A stretch of DNA of 64,000 bases from Flavisphingopyxis sp963800335 (GTDB lineage: Bacteria > Pseudomonadota > Alphaproteobacteria > Sphingomonadales > Sphingomonadaceae). Of the stretch, positions 19,071-26,482 are shown piece by piece. The DNA lies in NCBI GenBank assembly GCA_963800335.1, contig CAWDAN010000001.1:186001-250000 (forward strand), read 5' to 3'. The notes beneath the pieces were generated by a model. The model had not been told where the DNA came from. It worked only from the letters and a program-made list of their open reading frames with translations, and did no database searches. The position numbers and the translations under genes were made by a program. Every line of letters begins with the position of its first letter. Position 1 is the stretch's first letter.

Positions 19071-20332
19071 GTTCGGGCCTGCGCCAAACCTTCGTGATTG
19101 CGCGGCGCGACTTTCTGTCGATCGTCGCGACGCCGACCTTCCTCCTGTTCCTCCTTGCGCCGCTGTTCATGCTCGGCTTCGCTCTGGTCGGCGGTCTCGG
19201 TGCTAGCGCGCTCGACGGGGATGGCAGCGACCATATCGTCATGGCTGTCGTCTCACCCGCCGATGCCGCGCTGCTCCATGCCGCCGATGCTCAGATGCAT
19301 CGCGACTATCCCGGCAAGTCGGGCATCTACCGCCTCGAAACCGTTGTGGCCGGTGCCAACCCCGAAAAACAGGCGCGGACGTTGGCGAAGAAGGACGACA
19401 AGAAGGTTTATTCCGCGCTTTATGGGGTGCTCGAGAAACCCGTCATCGTCGAACAGAATGAGGGCGGCATGTCAGGCCGCTATCTCGCCAGTCTGGCGGA
19501 AATGGCGGTTCGTGCGAAAGCTGATGGCTCTATGCGGCCGCTCGTCCAGCCCGAGTACCAGAAGCTTGGCAGCGGCGCGAATATCGGCGTGACGCGCAAG
19601 GTGCTCGGGTTCGGCGCGGCGTTCGTCATCTTCATGCTGACGCTGCTCACCGCGGGCCAGACGGTCAGCACGCTGGCCGAGGAAAAGGCGAACAAGGTGA
19701 TCGAGATCCTCGCCGCCGCCGCGCCGCTCGAATCGATCTTTGCCGGCAAGGTCCTCGCGATGCTCGGCGTCGCGATCCTGTTCATCTCGTTCTGGCTGGT
19801 CGTCGGTATCGCCGGATCGCTTGCCGCAGTGGCGATCTTCGCCGAGCAGGCAAGCGCGGCAGCATCGGCCGCAGCGAACGGGGGAGCGACGCCGTTCGAT
19901 ATCGCCGATTTTGCCCCGGCGATCGGCTTTCCCGCGTTCCTCGGCCTCGGCGTGATCTATTTCCTGCTCGCCTTCCTGCTGCTCGGCTCGGTCTTTCTCG
20001 GCATCGGCGCGCTGGCGTCCTCGATGCGCGAAATCCAGATGCTGTCGCTGCCGATCACGATCTTCCAGGTCGCGATGTTCGGCCTCGGTTCGGCGGCGGC
20101 GAACAATCCCGGCACGACAATCGCGACGGTGGCGCAGGTCATCCCGTTCAGCTCGCCCTTCGCGATGGCCGCGCGCGGCGCCACCGATCCGGCAATCTGG
20201 CCGCATTTGCTCGCGATCGCCTGGCAGGGGCTGTGGGTCGCGCTCGTCCTGTGGCTGGCGGTCAAGCTGTTCCGCTTTGGCGTGCTCAAATCGGGTCCCG
20301 GTTGGCGCCTGTTCCGCAAGCGGGCGCGCTGA
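19067..20332 (+). CDS. ABC transporter permease (NatB / ABC-2 type)
   Basis: Membrane subunit of 421 residues. There is one helix near residues 22-48, then an extracytoplasmic domain to about residue 180, then about five helices to the C-terminus. The segment TLAEEKANKVIEILAAAAPLES is the hallmark of the NatB/ABC2_membrane_3 family. Its ATG overlaps the stop of the ATPase gene, and the two form one exporter. The ATPase and permease are complete and free of frameshifts. Confidence 0.88.
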   Translation: MSSGLRQTFVIARRDFLSIVATPTFLLFLLAPLFMLGFALVGGLGASALDGDGSDHIVMAVVSPADAALLHAADAQMHRDYPGKSGIYRLETVVAGANPEKQARTLAKKDDKKVYSALYGVLEKPVIVEQNEGGMSGRYLASLAEMAVRAKADGSMRPLVQPEYQKLGSGANIGVTRKVLGFGAAFVIFMLTLLTAGQTVSTLAEEKANKVIEILAAAAPLESIFAGKVLAMLGVAILFISFWLVVGIAGSLAAVAIFAEQASAAASAAANGGATPFDIADFAPAIGFPAFLGLGVIYFLLAFLLLGSVFLGIGALASSMREIQMLSLPITIFQVAMFGLGSAAANNPGTTIATVAQVIPFSSPFAMAARGATDPAIWPHLLAIAWQGLWVALVLWLAVKLFRFGVLKSGPGWRLFRKRAR

Positions 20333-20364
20333 CCGGCTCGGCGCCGCTGACTAGCGCGCATCCA

Positions 20365-20399
20365 ATGACGGCCCTCGTTCGTAGCTGGTATAACGAACG
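20365..20399 (+). promoter_or_regulatory. Candidate msrB promoter with overlapping inverted repeat
   Basis: A -35-like ATGACG (20365-20370) and a -10-like TATAAC (20389-20394) are 18 bases apart, 25 bases before the msrB ATG. A perfect 7-bp inverted repeat, CGTTCGT (20376-20382) and ACGAACG (20393-20399), overlaps the -10. This arrangement fits a repressor operator; the regulator is not known. Confidence 0.45.
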
Positions 20400-20418
20400 C
20401 AACGCCGAAGGATTCGCC

Positions 20419-20892
20419 ATGAAACTCGATCGCAGGACGATGATTACCGGGGCCGGTGCCTCGATGCTGTTCGCCGCCTGCGCCAAACCGGCGGCGGCGA
20501 AGGCCTATCGCTATGCGCTGAGCGATTCGGCGTGGCGCAAGAAGCTGAGTCCCGAGGCGTATCGCGTGTTGCGCCAGGCGGCGACCGAGCGCCCCTATTC
20601 GAGCCCGCTCAACGACGAGCATCGCGCGGGAACCTTTGCCTGCGCAGGATGCGCGAATCCGCTCTATTCGTCGAAGACCAAGTTCGAAAGCGGCACCGGC
20701 TGGCCGAGCTTCTATGCGCCGCTCAAGGGCGCGATCGGCACCGCGACCGACCGCAAGCTGGGTTTCTCCCGCACCGAGGTGCATTGCGCCCGCTGCGGCG
20801 GGCATCTCGGCCATGTCTTTGACGATGGTCCGCGACCGACCGGCAAGCGCTATTGCATGAACGGGGTGGCGATGGATTTCCGGCCCGCCTGA
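20419..20892 (+). CDS. msrB: Peptide-methionine (R)-S-oxide reductase MsrB, Tat-exported
   Basis: MsrB repairs methionine-R-sulfoxide in proteins. The 157-residue protein has zinc-binding CAGC and CARCGGHLGH pairs and the catalytic cysteine in RYCMNG. The N-terminus has a twin-arginine signal (RRTMITGAGASML) followed by A-C-A at residue 21, so the enzyme is probably exported folded and acts in the periplasm, possibly as a lipoprotein. The ATG at 20419 follows a promoter-like element with an inverted repeat. No MsrA domain is fused, and no electron-donor gene (for example a thioredoxin) is adjacent. Confidence 0.93.
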   Translation: MKLDRRTMITGAGASMLFAACAKPAAAKAYRYALSDSAWRKKLSPEAYRVLRQAATERPYSSPLNDEHRAGTFACAGCANPLYSSKTKFESGTGWPSFYAPLKGAIGTATDRKLGFSRTEVHCARCGGHLGHVFDDGPRPTGKRYCMNGVAMDFRPA

Positions 20893-20898
20893 TCGCGC

Positions 20899-22731
20899 TC
20901 AGTCGGTGCTGCGGCGTCCGGGATGGCGCACGCGATAGATGCTGATCCGGCTGTCGCCCGGCGGCTGGATCGCGACGAGCCAGTCGGGCACCTTGCCGCG
21001 ATAGAGATCGGCGGCGAGGCCTTTCGGGTCCATGTGGCGGAAGTTGTAGAATTCGGGCGCCTGCTGGCACGCCGCCAGATAGCGCGCGCCCGAAGCTTCG
21101 ATCACCGTGCGCGCTTCATCGGGCGGTAACAGGTAACCGTCGATCACTTCACGCATCGCCCGCTGGTTGCGGTGATGGCCGGTGGCGACGACGCTATGCG
21201 GCGAATAGGCCAGGAGGAACGGGCTGACGTCGAGCGGGGCGAAAAGCAACGCTGGCGGAAGCGCGCGCAACTGGTCGAGCGAACCGCCGTCGAGGCATGA
21301 CACGACGCGCTTCAAGGTCGGATCGGGTTTCGCCGCGACCGTGACTGCGGTGTCCTTCTTTCCCGATGCAAGGAAGACCATCGCGAACCAGTTGACGAAC
21401 ACGGGTGCCATTGCGAGCACCGCCAGCGTCGCGCCGACACGGATCAGCGGAGACCCGACGCGCCGCGCCTTGATGGCCAGCATCACAATCAGCCAGGCAA
21501 TGCCGGGGATCGCGTAGATATGCGCGACCGAAATCGTCCGGAAGACCATCATCGCAACAGCCGTGGCGCCGATCAGGGCGAGCAGCGTCGTGCGCCAGCG
21601 GTGCCTTGCAACATCGTCCTCCGCCCGTATCCACGCCCACACCGTCCCCGCCAGGGCGACAATCACCGGGCCGAACAGGTGCAGCTGGCGCAGCTGCGAC
21701 TGGTTCCAGACCGGCAGGCCTTCCTTGACGTTCTGGTACCACAGCAGGCGAACTCGCGGGTCGAGTGCCTCGAACGGCCCGGCAAAGCACGACGCGTCGG
21801 ACAGGCCGAAGGCGATCAGCCCCGCGACGCCGCCGACCGCGAGGATCGCGATCCGCCGGATCACGCTCGCATCGCCGAAGATCCGCCAGGTGACCCCGCA
21901 CCCTGCCGCCAGCGCACCGAGTGCGGCCATGTAGGGCAGCGACAGCGCGTCACAATAGCTTGCGCCGAGGGTCCATGGCCCCTTGGTAATCGAGACGAGC
22001 AGCACCGACGCGATCGCCAGCGCGGCGCAATAGCCCAGGAAGCGGGGGCCGCTGCGCCGGTCGAGGAGCCAGTCGAAAGCGAAGATCGCTCCGAACACGA
22101 GCATGAATGCCGCGCCCTCGATCGAGATGCTGAGGTAATTGGCCATGAACAGCCCGGCCAGGGCGCCGCTCGTCGCGCTCGGCCTGCGCACCGCAAAGCC
22201 CATCACGACGACCGCGAGAATGATCTGCCAGCTGTGGTGGTCGATCCGCATCGGGGCGAACTGGAACAGCATCGTCGACGATGTCGCGAGGATGATCAGC
22301 CCGACATGCGTCAGCGGGCGCGACCCATATGTCGACAACCACATTTTTACCGCGAGAAAGAGCAGGCCGAGCAGCGCCATCGGATAAAGCGCCATGACGA
22401 ACCGTTCGGCCACCGGCTGTTCGACGAACAGCATGAGAACGCGGATACCGAGCGCGATCGGCAGATCGATCAGCCGCGACCAGTGCATCATTCCCCCGGC
22501 GGGGGGATTGATCCGGTATTGCGTCGTGTCGAACCAGCTCTGCCCGGCCATCAGGTCGCGGACCTGGACGAGGCGAAGTGCATCGTCGCCGTCGAACACC
22601 CTGAGCGCGGCGATCGCCTCCCGGTATTCGTAAAGCATCGAACCTGCGACGATGATCCAGCACGCCAGCGCGGTCCAGCGCGGATGGATCCGCACGAACG
22701 GGTTGTAGGGGAGGCGAGCCGCGTCGGTCAT
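20899..22731 (-). CDS. Polytopic membrane protein, GT-C/STT3-like
   Basis: Protein of 610 residues with roughly ten to twelve hydrophobic helices and a soluble C-terminal domain from about residue 450. After the first helix comes VFDGDDALRLVQVRDLMAGQ, an acidic loop in the position of the DxD-type loop of GT-C glycosyltransferases and of oligosaccharyltransferase STT3 (D-P-Y-x-H-x-R). It is the last gene of a run with a GtrA flippase-like protein and an FAD oxidoreductase, and its start overlaps the GtrA stop. A lipid-linked-sugar-dependent transferase is the best guess. The acceptor and sugar are unknown, and a plain membrane protein is possible. Confidence 0.6.
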   Translation of the reverse strand: MTDAARLPYNPFVRIHPRWTALACWIIVAGSMLYEYREAIAALRVFDGDDALRLVQVRDLMAGQSWFDTTQYRINPPAGGMMHWSRLIDLPIALGIRVLMLFVEQPVAERFVMALYPMALLGLLFLAVKMWLSTYGSRPLTHVGLIILATSSTMLFQFAPMRIDHHSWQIILAVVVMGFAVRRPSATSGALAGLFMANYLSISIEGAAFMLVFGAIFAFDWLLDRRSGPRFLGYCAALAIASVLLVSITKGPWTLGASYCDALSLPYMAALGALAAGCGVTWRIFGDASVIRRIAILAVGGVAGLIAFGLSDASCFAGPFEALDPRVRLLWYQNVKEGLPVWNQSQLRQLHLFGPVIVALAGTVWAWIRAEDDVARHRWRTTLLALIGATAVAMMVFRTISVAHIYAIPGIAWLIVMLAIKARRVGSPLIRVGATLAVLAMAPVFVNWFAMVFLASGKKDTAVTVAAKPDPTLKRVVSCLDGGSLDQLRALPPALLFAPLDVSPFLLAYSPHSVVATGHHRNQRAMREVIDGYLLPPDEARTVIEASGARYLAACQQAPEFYNFRHMDPKGLAADLYRGKVPDWLVAIQPPGDSRISIYRVRHPGRRSTD

Positions 22732-23129
22732 GGCCGGAAGACGATCCGCTTGCGCAGCAGGTATGTCGCCTGGAAGCTGACGACGATCGCGATGGCCTTG
22801 GCGAGGCGCGGGTCGAAGCCGGCGAGATCGCCGACCCCGACGATGCCGACGGTGAGTGCGAGCCCGGCGAGCGCCGAGGCGAGGAAGAGCACCTTTTGCT
22901 TGCGCCGCAACCGTGCCACCGTCGCGGTCTGTTCGACAAAGACGACCCGGCTCGAGATCAGCCAGTGGACGAGGATGCCGAAGACATAGCCGCCCGCCGC
23001 CGCCAGCGTCGCCGGGAGCCAGCGGAGCAACAGCAGGAACAGCCCGGTATCGGCGACCAGTGCAACGACGCTTGCGCCGATATAGCGCATATAGGTCCAG
23101 CGGTGGAACGCGAGCAGTCCGTCTTTCAT
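22728..23129 (-). CDS. GtrA-family membrane protein
   Basis: Protein of 133 residues with four hydrophobic helices near residues 14-35, 40-58, 80-97 and 103-123. The segment GYVFGILVHWLISSRVVF and the terminal SFQATYLLRKRIVFRP match the GtrA/DPMS family, which carries polyprenyl-phosphate sugars across the membrane or helps do so. The ATG at 23129 is preferred. Its stop overlaps the GT-C-like gene. The context with that gene and an FAD oxidoreductase supports a role in glycan modification. Confidence 0.85.
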   Translation of the reverse strand: MKDGLLAFHRWTYMRYIGASVVALVADTGLFLLLLRWLPATLAAAGGYVFGILVHWLISSRVVFVEQTATVARLRRKQKVLFLASALAGLALTVGIVGVGDLAGFDPRLAKAIAIVVSFQATYLLRKRIVFRP

Positions 23130-23145
23130 TGCCCCCGCGCCCCGA

Positions 23146-24693
23146 TCATGCAGCGCGTTCGGTTGTGCCGGACGCGATCCGGCCGGGGACGTCGCGGACC
23201 GATTCGAGCGCGGCCTTGATCCCCGCCGCGTCGTCGTCGGCGCCTTCTTCGCCGGCCTCGTGATATTCGGCGTCCTCGTTGACCTGCCAGATGTCATAGA
23301 CGCGGCTGCCGGCAACGATATTCTCGACCGTCAGCATCGCGGTCATCATCGCGTGGTCCTGGTTGTTGTAGCGGTGCATGCCGTTGCGCCCGACGAGGTG
23401 AAGGTTCGGATGGCTCGCCTCGAGCTCGCGGCGCAGCGCGTCGACATTGGCGGCATAATCGTCGTCATAAACCGGATAGGCCTTTTCCTGACGGACGACC
23501 GCGCCGCCGACGACGTCGGCCGGATCGCACAGGCCAAGGATCGCCATCTCGCTCTTGGCCAGTTCGATCAGGTCGGGATCGGCCATCGACCACAGGCCGT
23601 CGCCTTCGAAACAGAAATATTCGAGGCCGACGCAGGCGAGGCTGGGATCGGGGACCATTTCAGGCGACCAGCTGCGGAAATTCTGGACGCGGCCGACCTT
23701 GACCTTCGAATCGTGGATATAGATCCAGTTGTCGGGGAACAGGTCGTCCGAGCGGATCATCAGCGCGACGGTCAGGAAGTCGCGATATCTGAGGTCCTGC
23801 GCGTTGACATCCGTCGCGGGCCTGGGCTCGAGCCGCGCCGACAGCTCGCGCATCGGCGCCGAGCTGATGACGTGCTTCGCGGTGATCACGACCGGCTGGC
23901 CGTCGGCGTCGTTAGCGGTCACGTGCCAGATGCCGTCCTTATCCTCGCTCAGGCTGTCGAGCGCATGACCCATCAGGACGCGGTTGCCGCCCGCGACGAC
24001 CTTGTCTCGTGCCGCATCCCACATCATCCCGGGACCGAGACGGGGATAGCGGAAGCTTTCGAGCAACGTCTTGGTCGCCATGCCGTCATTGGGTTTCTTG
24101 TTGAGCCCGAGGCTGCGCTTGAGACCGTCGGTCACCGCGCTCCACAAGCTCAGCCCCTTGATTCGCTGTGCCGCCCAGTCGGCCGACATCTCGTCGCAGG
24201 GCATGCCCCAGACCTTTTCGGTATAGGTCTTGAAGAAGATCGAATAGAGTTTGCGGCCGAACTGGTTGATCGTCCAGTCCTCGAAACTGCGCACATTCCT
24301 GTTGGGCAGGACCTTGGCCTTGGCATAGCTTGCCATGCACAATGTCGAGCGCCAGATGCCGAGGTTCCACAGCGCCTCGAACGCGCGCAGCGGGTAACTG
24401 TAGAACTTGCCCTCGTAGTAGATCCGGCTCATCCGCGGGCGCTGGATGAAATCGTCGGGCAGGATCTCGTTCCACAGGTCGACGACCTGTTTCGATTTCG
24501 AAAAGAATCGGTGGCCGCCGATGTCGAAGCGGAAACCGTCATGCTCGACCGTCCGGCTGATCCCGCCGACATAGACCGGGTCCTTTTCGATGACGGTCAC
24601 CGAATACCCCTTTTTGGTCAGCAGATAGGCGGCGGTAAGCCCAGCCGGACCCGCCCCGATGATCGCTACGTCGCTGGTGTAGTCGGCTTGCAT
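23146..24693 (-). CDS. FAD-dependent oxidoreductase, UDP-galactopyranose mutase/amine-oxidase-like
   Basis: Flavoprotein of 515 residues with an N-terminal dinucleotide motif (VAIIGAGPAGLTAAYLLTKK) and the GGISRTV and DIGGHRFFSKS segments seen in UDP-galactopyranose mutase and protoporphyrinogen-oxidase-like proteins. HLVGRNGMHRYNNQDHAMM near residue 440 is typical of the subgroup found in polysaccharide loci. It heads the operon with GtrA and the GT-C-like gene, 16 bases upstream of GtrA. The substrate is probably a sugar nucleotide or lipid-linked sugar, but this is inference. The C-terminal 40 residues are acidic and unlike the family core. Confidence 0.78.
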   Translation of the reverse strand: MQADYTSDVAIIGAGPAGLTAAYLLTKKGYSVTVIEKDPVYVGGISRTVEHDGFRFDIGGHRFFSKSKQVVDLWNEILPDDFIQRPRMSRIYYEGKFYSYPLRAFEALWNLGIWRSTLCMASYAKAKVLPNRNVRSFEDWTINQFGRKLYSIFFKTYTEKVWGMPCDEMSADWAAQRIKGLSLWSAVTDGLKRSLGLNKKPNDGMATKTLLESFRYPRLGPGMMWDAARDKVVAGGNRVLMGHALDSLSEDKDGIWHVTANDADGQPVVITAKHVISSAPMRELSARLEPRPATDVNAQDLRYRDFLTVALMIRSDDLFPDNWIYIHDSKVKVGRVQNFRSWSPEMVPDPSLACVGLEYFCFEGDGLWSMADPDLIELAKSEMAILGLCDPADVVGGAVVRQEKAYPVYDDDYAANVDALRRELEASHPNLHLVGRNGMHRYNNQDHAMMTAMLTVENIVAGSRVYDIWQVNEDAEYHEAGEEGADDDAAGIKAALESVRDVPGRIASGTTERAA

Positions 24694-24745
24694 ATGGTTC
24701 CCTGATCACGCGCGTTCGTGCCGTTAGCACCGTCAACGATGCCGG

Positions 24746-24773
24746 CTAATACATGGTAAAATGCGCACGACAA
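24746..24773 (-). promoter_or_regulatory. Candidate promoter of the FAD oxidoreductase-GtrA operon
   Basis: Read on the minus strand, TTGTCG (24773-24768) and TATTAG (24751-24746) are separated by 16 bases, 53 bases before the ATG at 24693. This is a fair sigma-70-type promoter by eye only. Confidence 0.35.
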
Positions 24774-24866
24774 AGCCTAGCTTGCACGGCAAGATAATCA
24801 CGCGCCTATGTAATTTAGTTGCAAATTAACCCCCGCTGCCCCATATGCCGTCTCGCGCCACGGCGA

Positions 24867-25024
24867 GCGGACCCACGTCCGCCGCAGTCCCGGCAGCGTG
24901 AGGGCGGTCCGTACAAGGACCTTACCCGCCCGGGACGAACAAGAGCGCATCCAGAGGCTTCCCACTTCACGCGGGGCGGTTTCGTAAAGAAACCCGCCAA
25001 CGCACGCGCCCGCATTTCCGCGGG
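24867..25024 (+). other. Highly structured 5' leader upstream of the DEAD-box helicase
   Basis: The 370-base gap 24694-25063 holds at least four hairpins on the plus strand. They are GCGGAC/GTCCGC with a CCAC loop (24867-24882); GGTCC/GGACC (24906-24921), extended by GGGC/GCCC across a bulge to 24902-24931; GGCGGTTTC against GAAACCCGCC with one bulged C and a GTAAA loop (24975-24998); and CCCGC/GCGGG (25009-25024), just before the translation start. I recognise no Rfam-type family. A leader that controls an RNA helicase is plausible, and a separate small RNA is the alternative. Confidence 0.5.
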
Positions 25025-25043
25025 ATCGCGGCACAGGCCTTTG

Positions 25044-25067
25044 ATGAAGATTCGAAAGACATTATGA
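25044..25067 (+). CDS. Possible 7-codon upstream ORF coupled to the helicase
   Basis: ATG at 25044 encodes M-K-I-R-K-T-L and its TGA overlaps the helicase ATG at 25064 (ATGA). CAGG lies six bases before this ATG, while the helicase start itself has only a weak GAAAG. Translation of the short frame could bring ribosomes to the helicase start. It could also be chance. Confidence 0.3.
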   Translation: MKIRKTL

Positions 25068-26419
25068 CCTATTTTTCTGACCTGGGCCTTGCCCAGCCTA
25101 TCGTCCGCGCGCTCGAAGCGACCGGTTACGACACCCCGACGCCGATCCAGGCGCAGGCGATTCCTCCGCTGCTCGAAGGCCGCGACCTGTGCGGCATCGC
25201 GCAGACCGGCACCGGCAAGACCGCGGCGTTCGCGCTGCCCTCGCTCCACCACATGGTGACCGACGCCAAATACCGTAAGCAGAAGTCGTGCCGCATGCTC
25301 GTCCTCGCGCCGACGCGCGAACTGGCCGCGCAGATCGCCGAATCGTTCCGCACCTACGGCAAATATTGCGACCTCAGCGTCCTGACCGTCGTTGGCGGCA
25401 TGCCGATCTTCACGCAGAAGAAGAAGCTCGCCGGCGGCGTCGACATCCTCGTCGCCACGCCGGGCCGTCTGCTCGACCTGATCGACCAGCGCGCCGTAAC
25501 GCTCGACAATGTCGAATTCTTCGTCCTCGACGAAGCCGACCAGATGATGGATCTGGGCTTCATCCACGCGCTGAAGCGCATCGACACGCTGTTGCCCAAG
25601 AAGCGCCAGACGCTGTTCTTCTCGGCGACGATGCCCAAGGCGATCCGCGACCTCGGCGCGCGCTTCCTGACCAACCCGGTCCAGGTCTCGGTGACCCCGC
25701 AGGCAACGACCGCAGAGCGCGTCGAGCAATATGCCACCTTCGTCGAGCAGAGCGAAAAGCAGGCGCTGCTGACGCACCGTCTGCAGACCGACGACATCGA
25801 CCGCGCGCTCGTCTTCAGCCGCACCAAGCACGGTTCGGACCGCATCGTCCGGTTCCTCACCGGTGCCGGCATCGAAGCGCGCGCGATCCACGGCAACAAG
25901 TCGCAGGGGCAGCGCACCGCCGCGCTCGACGCCTTCCGCAACGGATCGGTCAAGGTCCTCGTCGCGACCGACATCGCCGCACGCGGGATCGACGTTCCCG
26001 GCGTCAGCCACGTCTATAACTTCGAGCTGCCCAACGTGGCCGAACAGTACGTCCATCGCATCGGCCGCACCGCGCGTGCGGGTCGCGAAGGCGTCGCGGT
26101 GAGCTTCGTCGCGTCGGACGAGCGGTCGTATCTCAAGGACATCGAGCGGCTGACGCGCGTCAAGACGACGCCGCTGCCGCTGCCCGAGAATTTCCGCGAG
26201 ATGGTCGCCAAGCTTCCCAAGGCCGCGCCCAAGAGCCATGGCAAGGGCGACGAGGGCCATCGCCACGCACGCGGCGGTCGTCCCGCCGGCAAGCCGCAAG
26301 GCAACCGCAACCGTTCGGGCGGGGGCGAAGGCCGCAGCGACGGCCAGCCGCGCCGCTTCGGCGGCCCGAAGAAATCGGGCGTCGGCAAATATGCCGGCTC
26401 GGTCCAGCGCGCGCGCTGA
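25064..26419 (+). CDS. DEAD-box ATP-dependent RNA helicase (RhlE type)
   Basis: RNA helicase of 451 residues. All core motifs are present: the Q motif (GYDTPTPIQAQAIP), motif I (AQTGTGKTAAF), Ia (PTRELAAQ), II (VLDEADQMMDLGF), III (FSATMP), V (ATDIAARGIDVP) and VI (HRIGRTARAG). The C-terminal 85 residues are Gly/Arg/Lys-rich and disordered, as in RhlE proteins that bind RNA non-specifically. Such enzymes act in ribosome assembly, RNA decay and cold adaptation. The start at 25064 gives the canonical N-terminus MTYFSDLGLAQPI. A structured leader precedes the gene and a strong terminator follows it. Confidence 0.93.
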   Translation: MTYFSDLGLAQPIVRALEATGYDTPTPIQAQAIPPLLEGRDLCGIAQTGTGKTAAFALPSLHHMVTDAKYRKQKSCRMLVLAPTRELAAQIAESFRTYGKYCDLSVLTVVGGMPIFTQKKKLAGGVDILVATPGRLLDLIDQRAVTLDNVEFFVLDEADQMMDLGFIHALKRIDTLLPKKRQTLFFSATMPKAIRDLGARFLTNPVQVSVTPQATTAERVEQYATFVEQSEKQALLTHRLQTDDIDRALVFSRTKHGSDRIVRFLTGAGIEARAIHGNKSQGQRTAALDAFRNGSVKVLVATDIAARGIDVPGVSHVYNFELPNVAEQYVHRIGRTARAGREGVAVSFVASDERSYLKDIERLTRVKTTPLPLPENFREMVAKLPKAAPKSHGKGDEGHRHARGGRPAGKPQGNRNRSGGGEGRSDGQPRRFGGPKKSGVGKYAGSVQRAR

Positions 26420-26443
26420 GCCTTTAGGATTTCGTCACGACGG

Positions 26444-26475
26444 CCGGCCCGCTTTCCAACAGGAGAGCGGGCCGG
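26444..26475 (+). terminator. Intrinsic terminator after the helicase gene
   Basis: A 14-bp stem with one G-U pair (26444-26457 with 26462-26475) closes an AACA loop and is followed by TTTCGTAT on the plus strand. It lies between the converging helicase and purH stops and can also form on the purH strand, where no T-tract follows. Confidence 0.8.
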
Positions 26476-26482
26476 TTTCGTA

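Noticed and set aside
24819..25067. 82-codon frame upstream of the helicase as a real protein
   Set aside because: It starts at TTG without a ribosome binding site, is arginine/proline-rich like random GC sequence, and its hairpins are better explained as a leader. Only its last 7 codons are kept as a possible mini-ORF.
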